DNA of 44,237 nt from ZC4RG30 sp039932715 (lineage in GTDB: Bacteria; Pseudomonadota; Gammaproteobacteria; Steroidobacterales; Steroidobacteraceae): positions 1-44,237 of the forward strand of contig JBDTPN010000028.1 of NCBI GenBank assembly GCA_039932715.1. Reading direction: 5' to 3'. Below are positions 33,331 to 42,800 of the stretch, piece after piece. Under the pieces are notes generated by a model. It saw only the letters and a list, made by a program, of their open reading frames with translations, was not told where the DNA came from and searched no databases. The stretch's first letter is position 1. Each line of letters begins with the position of its first letter. The translations under genes and the position numbers were made by a program.

Positions 33331-33933
33331 ATGCCTGAAATCCTCCCCGCCGTGCACCCCCTGCCAATCGGAAGCCCGGGACGCAAGTCGTCGGGCTGGT
33401 ATGGCATGTGGTGCCTGGTGGCCACTGAAGCGGCGATCTTTGCGTACCTAATATTCAGCTACTTTTATCTCGGATCCCAGGCCGATGGTGATTGGCCGCC
33501 GATGGGATTGCCATCCCTGAGGCTCGCCGCGCCCAACACCGCCGTGCTGCTACTGAGCAGTCTGGCGCTCTTCTGGGCGGAACGCAGCGGCGCGCGGCGC
33601 AACCTGCGCGGTCGACTGTTGCTCGGACTGGGCGTGGCATTTTTGCTGGGCGCAGGGTTTGTGCTGGTTCAGCTGGTCGAGTGGCGCGACAAGCCGTTCA
33701 CCCTGCATTCGGATCTGTACGGCTCCATCTATTTCACGATGACGGGATTCCACCTCGTGCATGTTGTAGTTGGTCTGGGGATACTTATGGCGCTGTTTCT
33801 CTGGGCGCTACTGGGCCATTTCAATCATCAGCGCCATGCCGCATTGACGATCGGCGCCATCTACTGGCACTTCGTAGATGCCGTCTGGGTACTATTGTTC
33901 GCAGTTCTTTACATCGTGCCCCGGCTGCGATGA
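33331..33933 (+). CDS. Cytochrome c oxidase subunit III-like protein
   Basis: A 200-residue membrane protein with five TM helices: 'WYGMWCLVATEAAIFAYLIF' opens it, and 'SIYFTMTGFHLVHVVVGLGI' and 'AIYWHFVDAVWVLLFAVLYI' are the signature helices of subunit III, ending as expected. The shorter five-helix form is typical of oxidases outside the mitochondrial type. The frame is open back to 33235, but the ATG at 33331, two bases after the subunit I stop, is the sensible start. Its stop overlaps the next ATG. Confidence 0.9.
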   Translation: MPEILPAVHPLPIGSPGRKSSGWYGMWCLVATEAAIFAYLIFSYFYLGSQADGDWPPMGLPSLRLAAPNTAVLLLSSLALFWAERSGARRNLRGRLLLGLGVAFLLGAGFVLVQLVEWRDKPFTLHSDLYGSIYFTMTGFHLVHVVVGLGILMALFLWALLGHFNHQRHAALTIGAIYWHFVDAVWVLLFAVLYIVPRLR

Positions 33934-34376
33934 CCCACGCGCATTTCAACCCGCCCGCAACGCCCGCCCATCCTGCGCCGCAACGCCATAGGGCAAGTCT
34001 GGCGCGTTTGTCATTCGGTCTGGCCGCTGCGCCACTGGCGTGGGCACTCCAGACGCTCACCGGCTATGGCTTGACCAGTCAGCCCAGTGACCCGGGAGCT
34101 GCGACCAGCCATGAATGCGCGCCTTCCGCGATACTCCCCGTCCTGATGACACTCGATCTTGCCGCCACATTTCTGTGTGTCGTCGCCCTGTTTGTCGCCT
34201 GGCGCTGTTGGACAGCCACCCGTGAGGAGCAATACGGCTCGCGTGCCCAGCTGCTGGAGATCGGCGAAGGTCGCACGCGCTTCCTGGCCATGTGCGGAAT
34301 GCTGGTCAGTGCGGGATTCCTGGTGGCCAGCCTCTTCACTTCGCTTGTAATGCTGATTTCCCCGCTCTGCAGCTAG
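33930..34376 (+). CDS. Small membrane protein of the oxidase operon, unknown function
   Basis: A 148-residue protein with a basic, proline-rich cytoplasmic tail and three TM helices (about residues 28-48, 70-90 and 120-143). 'LAWALQTLTGYGLTSQPSDP' resembles the small membrane proteins found at this position in other caa3-like oxidase operons. ATG at 33930 overlaps the subunit III stop (ATGA). Likely an oxidase accessory or fourth subunit; I cannot assign a domain. Confidence 0.7.
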   Translation: MTHAHFNPPATPAHPAPQRHRASLARLSFGLAAAPLAWALQTLTGYGLTSQPSDPGAATSHECAPSAILPVLMTLDLAATFLCVVALFVAWRCWTATREEQYGSRAQLLEIGEGRTRFLAMCGMLVSAGFLVASLFTSLVMLISPLCS

Positions 34377-34387
34377 AGCCCGTGGGA

Positions 34388-35134
34388 ATGGTGCGCTTCA
34401 TCTCAGGCAGTACCGGCGATCGTGTCATTTCACGATTCGTCGGGTTTGGGCTGGCCCTTTTCATACTGGGCATCGCGGTCGGACCGCCGCTCGGAAACCT
34501 GGCCGGGCATATGCTCTCGGCTCACATGGCGCAACATTTGATCTTGATGCTGGTCGTGGCGCCGATGTTTGCCTGGGCACGTCCATTTTCGCTGGCAATG
34601 GCATTGATTCATCCTGACGCGCGTGGTGCATTGGCAGCATGGGATAGCACGGCACCCTGGCGCTGGCTGATGCGTCATATCCAACGCCCGGCGACAGCAT
34701 GGCTGCTCTTCAACGGCACGTTGCTGATCTGGCATCTGCCGGCGATTTATCGTCAGACACATGCGTCGCCCTGGTTGCATGTATGCATGCCGCTGTCTTT
34801 CCTGATTGCCGGATGGCTTTTCTGGTCGGTAGTACTCGAAACAGCAGCGTCCCGACGGTTGGGGCCGGGACGAAGCATGTTATTCGTGCTTACTACGGCA
34901 ATGGTCAGCGCCGTACCGGGAGCATTGCTGGCGTTCGCAAGACAACCAATCTACGGAATCTCGTCCGATGCTTCGCTGCGTCACGGACTTACGCCCCTGG
35001 CCGACCAGCAACTGGCCGGACTACTGATGTGGATTCCGATGGACCTCATGCTGTTCGGAACGGCCGCGTTTCTCTTTTGCGCGTGGCTGAGGGAATCTGG
35101 CAACACTGATAATCTACCGATGGATCCCTCCTGA
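34388..35134 (+). CDS. Cytochrome c oxidase assembly factor, caa3-type CtaG family
   Basis: A 248-residue polytopic membrane protein. 'HMLSAHMAQHLILMLVVAPM' near residue 40 and 'LLIWHLPAIYRQTHASPWLH' are the defining blocks of the Bacillus-type CtaG family needed for caa3 oxidase maturation. It is distinct from the copper chaperone Cox11. ATG 34388 chosen; the in-frame GTG at 34382 is the alternative. It follows the small membrane protein by 11 nt and its stop overlaps the CTG proposed as start of the antiporter. Confidence 0.87.
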   Translation: MVRFISGSTGDRVISRFVGFGLALFILGIAVGPPLGNLAGHMLSAHMAQHLILMLVVAPMFAWARPFSLAMALIHPDARGALAAWDSTAPWRWLMRHIQRPATAWLLFNGTLLIWHLPAIYRQTHASPWLHVCMPLSFLIAGWLFWSVVLETAASRRLGPGRSMLFVLTTAMVSAVPGALLAFARQPIYGISSDASLRHGLTPLADQQLAGLLMWIPMDLMLFGTAAFLFCAWLRESGNTDNLPMDPS

Positions 35135-36369
35135 ACGCCATTGCCGCATTCCTCGTATTCACCGCCGCCCTGGCGTACCTGAACGAGCGATTCCTGAAGC
35201 TGCCGATGACCATCGGCGTCATGGCCCTGGCACTCGGCCTGTCCGTACTGTTGGTGGGATTCAACGCGGTAGGCATTCTCCCAAGCATGCATGCGTACGA
35301 GAAATCGCTGCTGCGCTCGATCGATTTTTCCGCCGTGCTGATGCAGGGAATGCTGTCATTGCTGCTGTTTGCCGGGGCGCTGCAGATCAATCTTGGCAAG
35401 CTGCACTCTTTCCGCTGGCAGGTAGGAGCGTTGGCCGTGGCCGGTACTGCGCTGTCCGCCGCTGTGGTTGCGTTTTCGCTGTGGTGGGTACTGCCGCTGG
35501 TCGGGTTGCACCTGTCGCTAGCCGAGTGTCTGCTGTTCGGCGCACTGATTTCGCCCACCGATCCCATCGCGGTAATGGGCATCCTCAAATCCGCAGGGGC
35601 ACCGCGCGATCTGGAGCTGGTCATTACCGGGGAATCCCTGTTCAATGATGGCATCGGCCTGGTGCTATTTGCCCTGATGTTGGGCGTCACGACCGCCGGC
35701 CACACGCCGACCCTAGGCGAGACTTCCATGCTGTTGCTGCGCGAGGCAGGAGGCGGCCTTGCTTTCGGCGCGGTCCTGGGATATGCCGGATTTCACTTGC
35801 TGCGCAGCATCGATCACTATGAAGCCGAAGTTCTAATCACCGTCTCCATGGCGATTGGCGGGTATGCCCTGGCCAGTCATCTGCATATTTCCGGCCCGCT
35901 CGCGATGGTGGTCGCAGGCGTCATGACCGGCAACCAGGGGCGCGCACTGGCCATGTCGGACACTACGCGACAGCATATCGATGCCTTCTGGGAGCTGATC
36001 GACAGCATCCTGAATGCGGTACTGTTCGTACTGATCGGAATGGAAATCATCGAGATTCCCCTGAGCATCGGCATCCTGCCGGTTGCGGGCATCGTGATTG
36101 CCGTGACGCTCTTCGCCAGGTGGCTCACGGCAGGGCTTCCGGTCGCCTTGCTGCACGATAAATTCCGGCTGCCCCGCGGCTCCTGGAGCGTACTGACATG
36201 GGGTGGTTTGCGCGGCGGCATTTCCGTCGCACTCGCGTTATCACTTCCCGCAGGCACGGCGCGACAGGTATTGATACCGCTCACCTATTGCGTAGTCGTG
36301 TTTTCGATTCTGGTGCAAGGCCTCACTATCGGGCGTGTGGTGCGACACGCGATCAAGCCCCTCGCGTAA
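35131..36369 (+). CDS. Cation/H+ antiporter, CPA1 (NhaP-like) family
   Basis: A membrane antiporter of about 412 residues and 12-13 TM helices. The CPA1 ion-site motif is intact in 'LLFGALISPTDPIAVMGIL' and 'ITGESLFNDGIGLVLFALML', with 'TWGGLRGGISVALALSLP' near the end. The first ATG is at 35206, but the 25 codons before it encode a conserved first helix (LNAIAAFLVFTAALAYLNER) leading into 'FLKLPMTIG'. There is no ATG, GTG or TTG in that stretch before a TAA at 35110. CTG 35131, overlapping the CtaG stop as CTGA, is the best candidate start. Probably exchanges Na+ or K+ for H+. Confidence 0.83.
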   Translation: MNAIAAFLVFTAALAYLNERFLKLPMTIGVMALALGLSVLLVGFNAVGILPSMHAYEKSLLRSIDFSAVLMQGMLSLLLFAGALQINLGKLHSFRWQVGALAVAGTALSAAVVAFSLWWVLPLVGLHLSLAECLLFGALISPTDPIAVMGILKSAGAPRDLELVITGESLFNDGIGLVLFALMLGVTTAGHTPTLGETSMLLLREAGGGLAFGAVLGYAGFHLLRSIDHYEAEVLITVSMAIGGYALASHLHISGPLAMVVAGVMTGNQGRALAMSDTTRQHIDAFWELIDSILNAVLFVLIGMEIIEIPLSIGILPVAGIVIAVTLFARWLTAGLPVALLHDKFRLPRGSWSVLTWGGLRGGISVALALSLPAGTARQVLIPLTYCVVVFSILVQGLTIGRVVRHAIKPLA

Positions 36370-36467
36370 GGGCGGCCTAGGTTCAACGCGGCCGCACCGT
36401 GGAGAATTCTTGAGTTCCCAATCAGGCTCGCATCCATGAACTACCGTCGGATCATGTACAACACGCC

Positions 36468-37610
36468 TCACGTCTCGGGCACCACAGGGGAAACCAGGAA
36501 GAACGCCAGCGCCAGCAACACGTATACACCCACCAGCATCATGCCTTCAAACCATGTTGCCTCGCCATCGGAGGTGATGGCATTTACGATGAGCACCGTG
36601 ACCCCGATGGCAAACAGGTCCAGCGGACTTGCGAACACCAGGCTCATGGGATGGCCAATCATCCACGACACGATTACCAGCAGCGGAGCGACCACAAGCG
36701 CGATCTGGATTGAAGAACCGACGCACAGGCTCAGGGCCAGGCCCATTTTTCCCTGTCGTGCAAACCACGCCGCGGCAAAGATGTCGGACGCCGTACCCAC
36801 CAGAGCCAGCACCACGACACCAAGAAAAACCGGGGACATTGCCCAGCCGCTGGCCGTGGCCGACAGCGCACCGGCAACCTGCTCTGACAATACCGCGACC
36901 AACCCCGTAGCCGCGACGAGCACAATCAGCGAGACTGACACCGGCCAAGCCCGCTCGGCACCCGCCTCGCGATCCGAGGAAACGTAGACGTCCCGGTGCG
37001 TGATCAACGTATAAACCAGATTGGCGCCATAGAGCAGCAACAACACCACCGCAACGCCAAGGCTCAACTCCTCTTCGCTGAGCAGCAGGGACTTTTCCTG
37101 GCCCCGCACGTGACGCGTCAGATCGAAAGCCGCCGGCAGCAGCAAGGCAATCACGGCAACAATAAGCAGCGTGGCAAGCAGGCCCGCACGATCGCGCCGG
37201 AACTTCAACCGATCGCGACCGATGCAGCCGATCATGATGGCGATCCCCAATCCCAGCAGGCTGGTGCCGATAATTGAGCCGGTGATCTGACCGCGCACTA
37301 CTTCAGGCCGGCCTTCAGCGAGGACAAACAGCGCAAGCACCAGCTCTGCCAGGCTACCGAAACTTACGTTCAGCAACCCGCCAACCGCAGGACCGAGACG
37401 GGAGGCCAGCTGCGCCGTGCCACGCCGGATCCAGTCTGCCAGCACGGCGATACCGACCGCGCCCGCAAGGAATACCCACATTGCCGGGGCGTGGAACAAA
37501 TACTGCAACAATGGGCTAACTGGAACGAGCACCAGCAAAGCCAACGACAGCGACCTCACGCGGGGGGCAGGGATTGACAAATTAGTCTTCGTCTTCCCGA
37601 TAAATGTCAC
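36468..37610 (-). CDS. CaCA superfamily cation/H+ antiporter (ChaA/CAX-like), altered motifs
   Basis: A 380-residue protein with about 11 TM helices and the two inverted alpha-repeats of CAX exchangers. Alpha-1 reads 'GGLLNVSFGSLAELVLALF' (residues 77-95): the acidic Glu89 is kept but the usual GN is Gly85-Ser86. Alpha-2 reads 'LVGTASDIFAAAWFARQGK' then 'SLCVGSSIQIALVVAPLLV'; the normal GNAAEH is GTASDI, losing Asn and His and swapping Glu for Asp. Ion choice may therefore differ from Ca. GTG start at 37610 follows GGAGGC. A 98-bp convergent gap separates it from the Na+/H+ antiporter. Confidence 0.82.
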   Translation of the reverse strand: MTFIGKTKTNLSIPAPRVRSLSLALLVLVPVSPLLQYLFHAPAMWVFLAGAVGIAVLADWIRRGTAQLASRLGPAVGGLLNVSFGSLAELVLALFVLAEGRPEVVRGQITGSIIGTSLLGLGIAIMIGCIGRDRLKFRRDRAGLLATLLIVAVIALLLPAAFDLTRHVRGQEKSLLLSEEELSLGVAVVLLLLYGANLVYTLITHRDVYVSSDREAGAERAWPVSVSLIVLVAATGLVAVLSEQVAGALSATASGWAMSPVFLGVVVLALVGTASDIFAAAWFARQGKMGLALSLCVGSSIQIALVVAPLLVIVSWMIGHPMSLVFASPLDLFAIGVTVLIVNAITSDGEATWFEGMMLVGVYVLLALAFFLVSPVVPET

Positions 37611-37712
37611 TGCCGCCTCCGAATCCGCTGAGATCGCGAGTCAACTGCCAGGCTGTCATTAGATACAGGCACGCAACAACTTCGGCGGCCATCCCATCCA
37701 CGCGAAACCCGA

Positions 37713-37817
37713 CTAACCCTGCGTTGCGTAGCCGGTGCGCAGGCGCCGAAGCGAAGTCCGATAGTCACGCCTCTGCGCCTCGAACAGTTCCCAGCTTGGC
37801 ATCGAGGTGCAGCGCAC
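37713..37817 (-). pseudogene. Transketolase C-terminal remnant
   Basis: A 34-codon stretch on the same strand as, and 34 nt downstream of, transaldolase reads 'VRCTSMPSWELFEAQRRDYR' then TSLRRLRTGYATQG and a stop. The core matches the transketolase C-terminal consensus VRVVSMPSWELFEAQ..YR.SVLP. Neither upstream nor downstream sequence continues the match in any frame I checked, and no RBS or start fits. I read it as the scrap of a deleted tkt gene, which often neighbours tal. Confidence 0.6.
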
Positions 37818-37851
37818 CGGAATTACCGGTCCAGAGCCGGCGTATTGTTGG

Positions 37852-38934
37852 TCAAGTAATTCCCGCCGCGGGCGTCTTTTCGGCAATCCGTTTAAGCAGC
37901 TCGCGCCAGGATTTGACGAACGCCTCTGCTCCCTCTTTTTGCAATCGTTGCGCCAGCACCGCAACGTCAACACCAGCTTCAGCGATGCGTGCGATGCACA
38001 TATCGGCGTCACCTCCATCGGCCGCCATTGCGCCTGTGACGTTGCCGTGGTCGGCGAATGCCAGCAGCGTCTTTTCGGGCAACGTATTGATAGTGAGCGG
38101 CGCGGCGAAGGCTGAAACATAGAGTGTGTCGGAAGCATTGGGATCCTTCGTGCCGGTGCTGGCCCAAAGCAACCGCTGGGGATTGGCGCCGGCGGCGGCA
38201 AGCTTCTGCCAGCGCGATGAAGCCAGCAGTTGGCAATATGCACGATACGCCTGCTGGCCCACGGCGATGCCCAACTGATTATGCAGCGCTGCCGGCAGCA
38301 CAGCATTGGCTGCTACGTCCCAGCGGCTGATAAACAACGACGCTACTGAAGCGATATCCGGATCGAGCCCGGCCGCAATGCGACGTTCGATGCCGCGCAG
38401 ATAGGCCTCTGCTGCGGCAAGGTACTGCGCGGTCGAGAACAACAGGGTCACGTTCACCGGAATTCCGCGGAAGATGGCCTCTTCTATGGCGGGCACCCCC
38501 TCCTGCGTCCCCGGGATCTTGACGAACAGATTGGCGCGCGACGCCGCATCGTGGATGCGCTGCGCCGCGACAATCGAGCCGGCTGTGTCCCCCGCAAGCA
38601 GCGGCGACACTTCCAGCGACACCCAGCCGTCGACGCCTGAAGTTGCGACATGTACAGGGCGAAACAGTTCGGCTGCACGCTGCAGGTCTTCCACGGCCAG
38701 CTCGAAGAACAAGTCCTCACCACGCAGCCCCTGGCGCGCCTTGGTTGCGATAGCCGCATCGTAGGCATTGCCGCCACCGATGGCAGCGTCGAAAATGCTG
38801 GGATTGGAAGTGAGCCCGGTGACGCAATAGTCATCGATGTAGCGCGCCAGCGTTCCATCGTCGAGCATCGTGCGGGTAATGTTATCGAGCCAGAGACTCT
38901 GGCCCAGATCGTGAAGCTGCCGGGTAGGTTTCAT
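37852..38934 (-). CDS. tal: Transaldolase (tkt/tal-type, long form)
   Basis: A 360-residue pentose-phosphate enzyme moving a dihydroxyacetone unit between sedoheptulose 7-phosphate and glyceraldehyde 3-phosphate. It follows the longer actinobacterial/cyanobacterial-type Tal: 'QLHDLGQSLWLDNITRTML', 'YCVTGLTSNPSIFDAAI', 'DGWVSLEVSPLLAGDT', Schiff-base Lys in 'ANLFVKIPGTQEGVPAIEEA', and 'LLWASTGTKDPNASDTLYV'. The frame is open to 39093; ATG 38934 (MKPTRQ) best matches family N-termini, with ATG 38946 as alternative. No intact transketolase or glucose-6-phosphate isomerase is adjacent. Confidence 0.93.
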   Translation of the reverse strand: MKPTRQLHDLGQSLWLDNITRTMLDDGTLARYIDDYCVTGLTSNPSIFDAAIGGGNAYDAAIATKARQGLRGEDLFFELAVEDLQRAAELFRPVHVATSGVDGWVSLEVSPLLAGDTAGSIVAAQRIHDAASRANLFVKIPGTQEGVPAIEEAIFRGIPVNVTLLFSTAQYLAAAEAYLRGIERRIAAGLDPDIASVASLFISRWDVAANAVLPAALHNQLGIAVGQQAYRAYCQLLASSRWQKLAAAGANPQRLLWASTGTKDPNASDTLYVSAFAAPLTINTLPEKTLLAFADHGNVTGAMAADGGDADMCIARIAEAGVDVAVLAQRLQKEGAEAFVKSWRELLKRIAEKTPAAGIT

Positions 38935-38989
38935 ATCTTTCAACATCGTACACTGATAGTTGATGTCCAAAACGAGTAGGCTAGACGGC

Positions 38990-39517
38990 ATGTATACCGA
39001 AATCTTCTCGCAGATGAAAAAGCAGCTGGGCCAGCTCGACAAATGGCTGGGCGCCGCAGCCGAATATGCCGGGTCGAAGAACGTCGACCCCACTATATTC
39101 CCTGGTTTACGCCTGGCCGTCGACCAGTTTGCCCTGGCTCGTCAGGTCCAGACCTGCTGCGACACGGTGAAGCTCGCGGCGTCCTTTCTCACTGGCAAGC
39201 CTGCCGAGTCGCAGCCCGACACCGAGCAGACTGTCGAAGCGTTGCAGGCCCGGGTGCGCGCAACCATTGCCCACATCGACAGCTTCGCTGCCTCGGACTT
39301 CGATGGCGCCGCCGCAAGGGTTGTCAGCCAGCAACGCTGGAAAGGCGAATGGATGACTGGCGCGGATTATTTCGTGCAGCACGCCATCCCCAATTTCTAC
39401 TTTCATCTCACCACCGCCTACGCCATCCTGCGCCATAATGGCGTGAGCATTGGCAAGCGCGACTTCCTGGGCACACAGACCAAGCGCCCACCAGCCGGCC
39501 AGGTTTCCAACAGCTAG
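38990..39517 (+). CDS. DUF1993 family protein
   Basis: A 175-residue soluble helical protein starting MYTEIFSQMKKQLGQLDKWL. The DUF1993 signature 'LRLAVDQFALARQVQTCCDT' and the following 'VKLAASFLTGK' are clear, as is the later 'GADYFVQHAIPNFYFHLTTA' with 'HNGVSIGKRDFLG' at the end. The family resembles DinB-like four-helix bundles; no activity is established. Divergent from tal with a 55-bp gap. The longer start at 38960 is less likely. Confidence 0.86.
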   Translation: MYTEIFSQMKKQLGQLDKWLGAAAEYAGSKNVDPTIFPGLRLAVDQFALARQVQTCCDTVKLAASFLTGKPAESQPDTEQTVEALQARVRATIAHIDSFAASDFDGAAARVVSQQRWKGEWMTGADYFVQHAIPNFYFHLTTAYAILRHNGVSIGKRDFLGTQTKRPPAGQVSNS

Positions 39518-39839
39518 CGTTGGAGTTATTTCGCGTCGAGATGCCTGGCGAAGAAAGCACGCGGGGTAGTGGCCATGAACCCCTATGCCAAAAAACAAAG
39601 CCCGGTCAAACAATGAATAGTTCGGCCGGGCTCTGCATCGCTCGCAAGTAGTCCCGTTTAGGATTTGTCGCCAGCGCTTCTACAATAGATTGGCGCTGCC
39701 AGCATCAACACTCCCCTCTCTCCTTTGGTTTTGCCGGACATCGCCTACAGACCCGGGACACGTAGGATGTCTCTTTCAAGCCAATTGGCCTTCCGGCGTA
39801 CTAAGCAACTTTCCCCTCCAATAGAGTCGGCGAAGAACC
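39518..39839. promoter_or_regulatory. 322-bp intergenic region upstream of xthA-ligD
   Basis: No gene is supported here. It holds a hairpin AGCCCGG (39599-39605) / CCGGGCT (39626-39632) which, read leftward, is followed by TTGTTTTTT, so it looks like a terminator pointing left although no leftward gene ends there. Further on, CAGCGC (39672-39677) and GCGCTG (39693-39698) flank TACAAT (39681-39686), a possible -10 with an overlapping operator for the fusion gene. A pyrimidine-rich strip follows (39711-39731). Confidence 0.4.
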
Positions 39840-42800
39840 ATGAGAGTCGCAACTTACAACGTAAACGGCATCAAGAGTCGTCTGCCGCAACTTCTGCAAT
39901 GGTTGGAACGAGAATCCCCGGATGTGGTCTGCCTGCAGGAGTTGAAGGTGGAAGACAGTGGATTCCCGAAATCCGCTCTTGAGCGATTGGGCTACGGGGC
40001 GCTCTGGCACGGTCAGCGGTCATGGAATGGAGTCGCCATTCTTGCAAAGGGGACTGAACCGGTAGAGGTGCGACGCGGGCTGCCCGGGGATGACCAGGAT
40101 CTGCACAGCCGCTACCTTGAAGCTGCAATCAACGGCATTTTAGTTGCCTGCCTCTATTTGCCTAATGGCAATCCCCAGCCGGGTCCAAAGTTTGCATACA
40201 AACTGGCGTGGTTTGAACGCCTGATCAAGCATGCCCAAGTGCTTTGGAACACTGATGCACCAACCGTCCTGGCAGGGGACTTCAACGTGGTGCCCACGGA
40301 TTTTGATATCTACAACCCGAAATCCTGGAAGAAAGATGCGCTGCTGCAGCCGGAGTCGCGTGCGGCCTATGCGCGACTGCTCAAGCAAGGGTGGACCGAC
40401 GCGCTGCGACAACGGCATCCCGATGAAGCAATCTTTACTTTTTGGGACTACTTTCGCCAGCACTGGGAGCGCAATGCAGGACTGCGTATCGACCATTTGC
40501 TGTTGAGCCGCACATTGAAGGCGCGTCTGGTGGATGCGAATGTCGATCGTTGGGTGCGCGGCCAAGCGCATGCCAGCGATCACGCGCCAGTGTGGATCGA
40601 GTTAAGGGAAAGCCGGAGTAAAACCATGGCGAAGGCGAAATCATTGCAGCGGTACACCTCAAAGCGCGACTTCGCCATCACGACAGAGCCCAGGGAAGGC
40701 GGGACATCGACTCCCGGTTCCTTGCAGTTTCTCATCCAGAAGCATTGGGCCAGCCGCCTTCACTACGATTTCAGGTTGGAACTCAATGGAACAATGAAAA
40801 GCTGGGCCGTTCCTAAGGGTCCCAGTTTCGACACCCATGACAAGCGGATGGCGATTCACGTCGAGGATCATCCTCTTTCCTATAACGACTTCGAGGGCCA
40901 GATACCCGCGAAGCAGTACGGGGCTGGCAAGGTCATCATCTGGGACAAAGGAACATGGACACCGATTGGTGATCCGCAAACTGGCTATCAGAAAGGAAAC
41001 CTCAAGTTCACGCTCGACGGCCACAAGCTCCACGGAGCCTGGGTATTGGTCAGAATGAAAAGCCGCGAGCCCAAGCAGGACGCCTGGCTGCTCATTAAGG
41101 AGAAGGATCAGTTTGTCCGTCCTGCCGCGCAGTTCAGTGTCACGGACGAGATGCCCGACAGCGTTGCCGGCCTTGTCAACACCAAGGCCAGTGCACGCAC
41201 CAAGCCAAGTGCACGCACCAAGGCCAAGAGAGGCAAGAAATCCGCAACTTCCTCGATGCCTGAGGGCGCCAGGAAACGGTTGGCTCCGACCACGCTCAAG
41301 CCGCTACTTGCGACCCTGGTGGATAGTCCACCGCCAAATCCCAGCGACTGGATCTACGAAGTAAAGTTCGATGGCTATCGGATCCTGGCCAAGGTCGAGG
41401 CGAAGCGGGTTCGCTTGATCACCCGCAACGGTCACGACTGGACGGACAAGCTGACACAGCTGAGCGAAGCCCTGCGGTCGATGGCACTCAAGCCCGGTTG
41501 GCTGGACGGCGAGATCGTCATGCTGGCGGAAAGCGGCGCGACCAGTTTCCAGCGGTTGCAAAATGCGTTCGACTCGGAGCGCACCAGGGACATCGTGTAT
41601 TTCGTGTTCGACCTGCCGTATTACGGCGGCTACGACCTGACCGATGTGCCGTTGGTCCAGCGACGCACGTTGTTGAGATCCATCCTTGAAGGTGCGCCAC
41701 CAGCGGTGCGCTTCAGCGAAGCATTCGATGCCGCGCCCGATGCGCTGGTTACTTCGGCGTGCAAACTGGGCCTTGAGGGAATCATCGGCAAGCGGCGCGA
41801 CAGCACCTACAGTTCACGCCGCAGTCCCGACTGGATCAAATTGAAGTGCGGCCACCGACAGGAGTTCGTTGTCGGAGGTTGGACGCAGCCCAAGGGCAGT
41901 CGCACCGGTCTGGGATCCCTGCTGCTGGGTGTGTACGAAGCCGGTGCCCTGGTGTACGCAGGCAAGGTAGGAAGCGGATTCAACGAGACGACCCTGGCGC
42001 AGATCAGCGGCAAGTTGAAGCCACTGGCCATTGGCAAAAGTCCATTCAAGGCACGAATTGCGGAAACAGGGGCTGTGCACTGGGTGAAACCGGTGCTGGT
42101 GGCCGAGGTGACATTTTCCGAATGGACCGGCAGTGGCCACCTGCGTCACCCGGTATTCCACGCATTGCGCACCGACAAGCCGGCCAAAGTGATCGTTCGC
42201 GAGGATCCTGTCGCCGCGCTGGGTCCGGACGTCGACGAGCCACAGTCGATCATTCCCGCGAGGTTGAAGGTCTCGCATCCAGAACGGATTGTGGATGCCA
42301 GCACCGGCGTCAGCAAGATTGACATCATCCGCTACTACGCCCTTGTGGGCGAGCTCATGATGGAACATCTGCGCGCGCGTCCGGTGTCACTCGTCAAGGC
42401 GCCGGGTGGCATCAAGCAGGCCATCTTCTTCCAGAAGCACGCAGGGGAATCCCAGATGGAAGGGGTAATCCAGCTGGACCAGAAGCTGCACACCAAACAT
42501 CCGCGCTACCTCGAAATCATCAGTCCGCTGGGACTGTTGTCGGCAGCCCAGATGAATGTAATCGAGTTTCACACCTGGAATGCCAGGAAGTCCGCGTTTC
42601 GCAAACCGGACCGTATTGTCTTTGATCTGGATCCAGGCGAGGGAGTGGCGTGGGACAACGTCCAGAAGAGTGCAGAGTTGATGCGGGGATTTCTCGAAGA
42701 GCTGAAGCTGAGCCCTTTCCTCAAGACCAGCGGTGGAAAAGGTCTGCATGTAGTAGTGCCCATAACTGCGCACCATGACTGGGACACCGTGAAGGACTTT

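Noticed and set aside
39725..39982. 85-codon ORF just before the exonuclease III start
   Set aside because: No RBS, no homology that I recognise, and it overlaps the XthA coding start in another frame.
41161..41232. Lys/Arg/Ala repeat in the LigD linker (TKASARTK / TKPSARTK)
   Set aside because: Short internal repetition is normal for the flexible PE-LIG linker and does not indicate a separate element.
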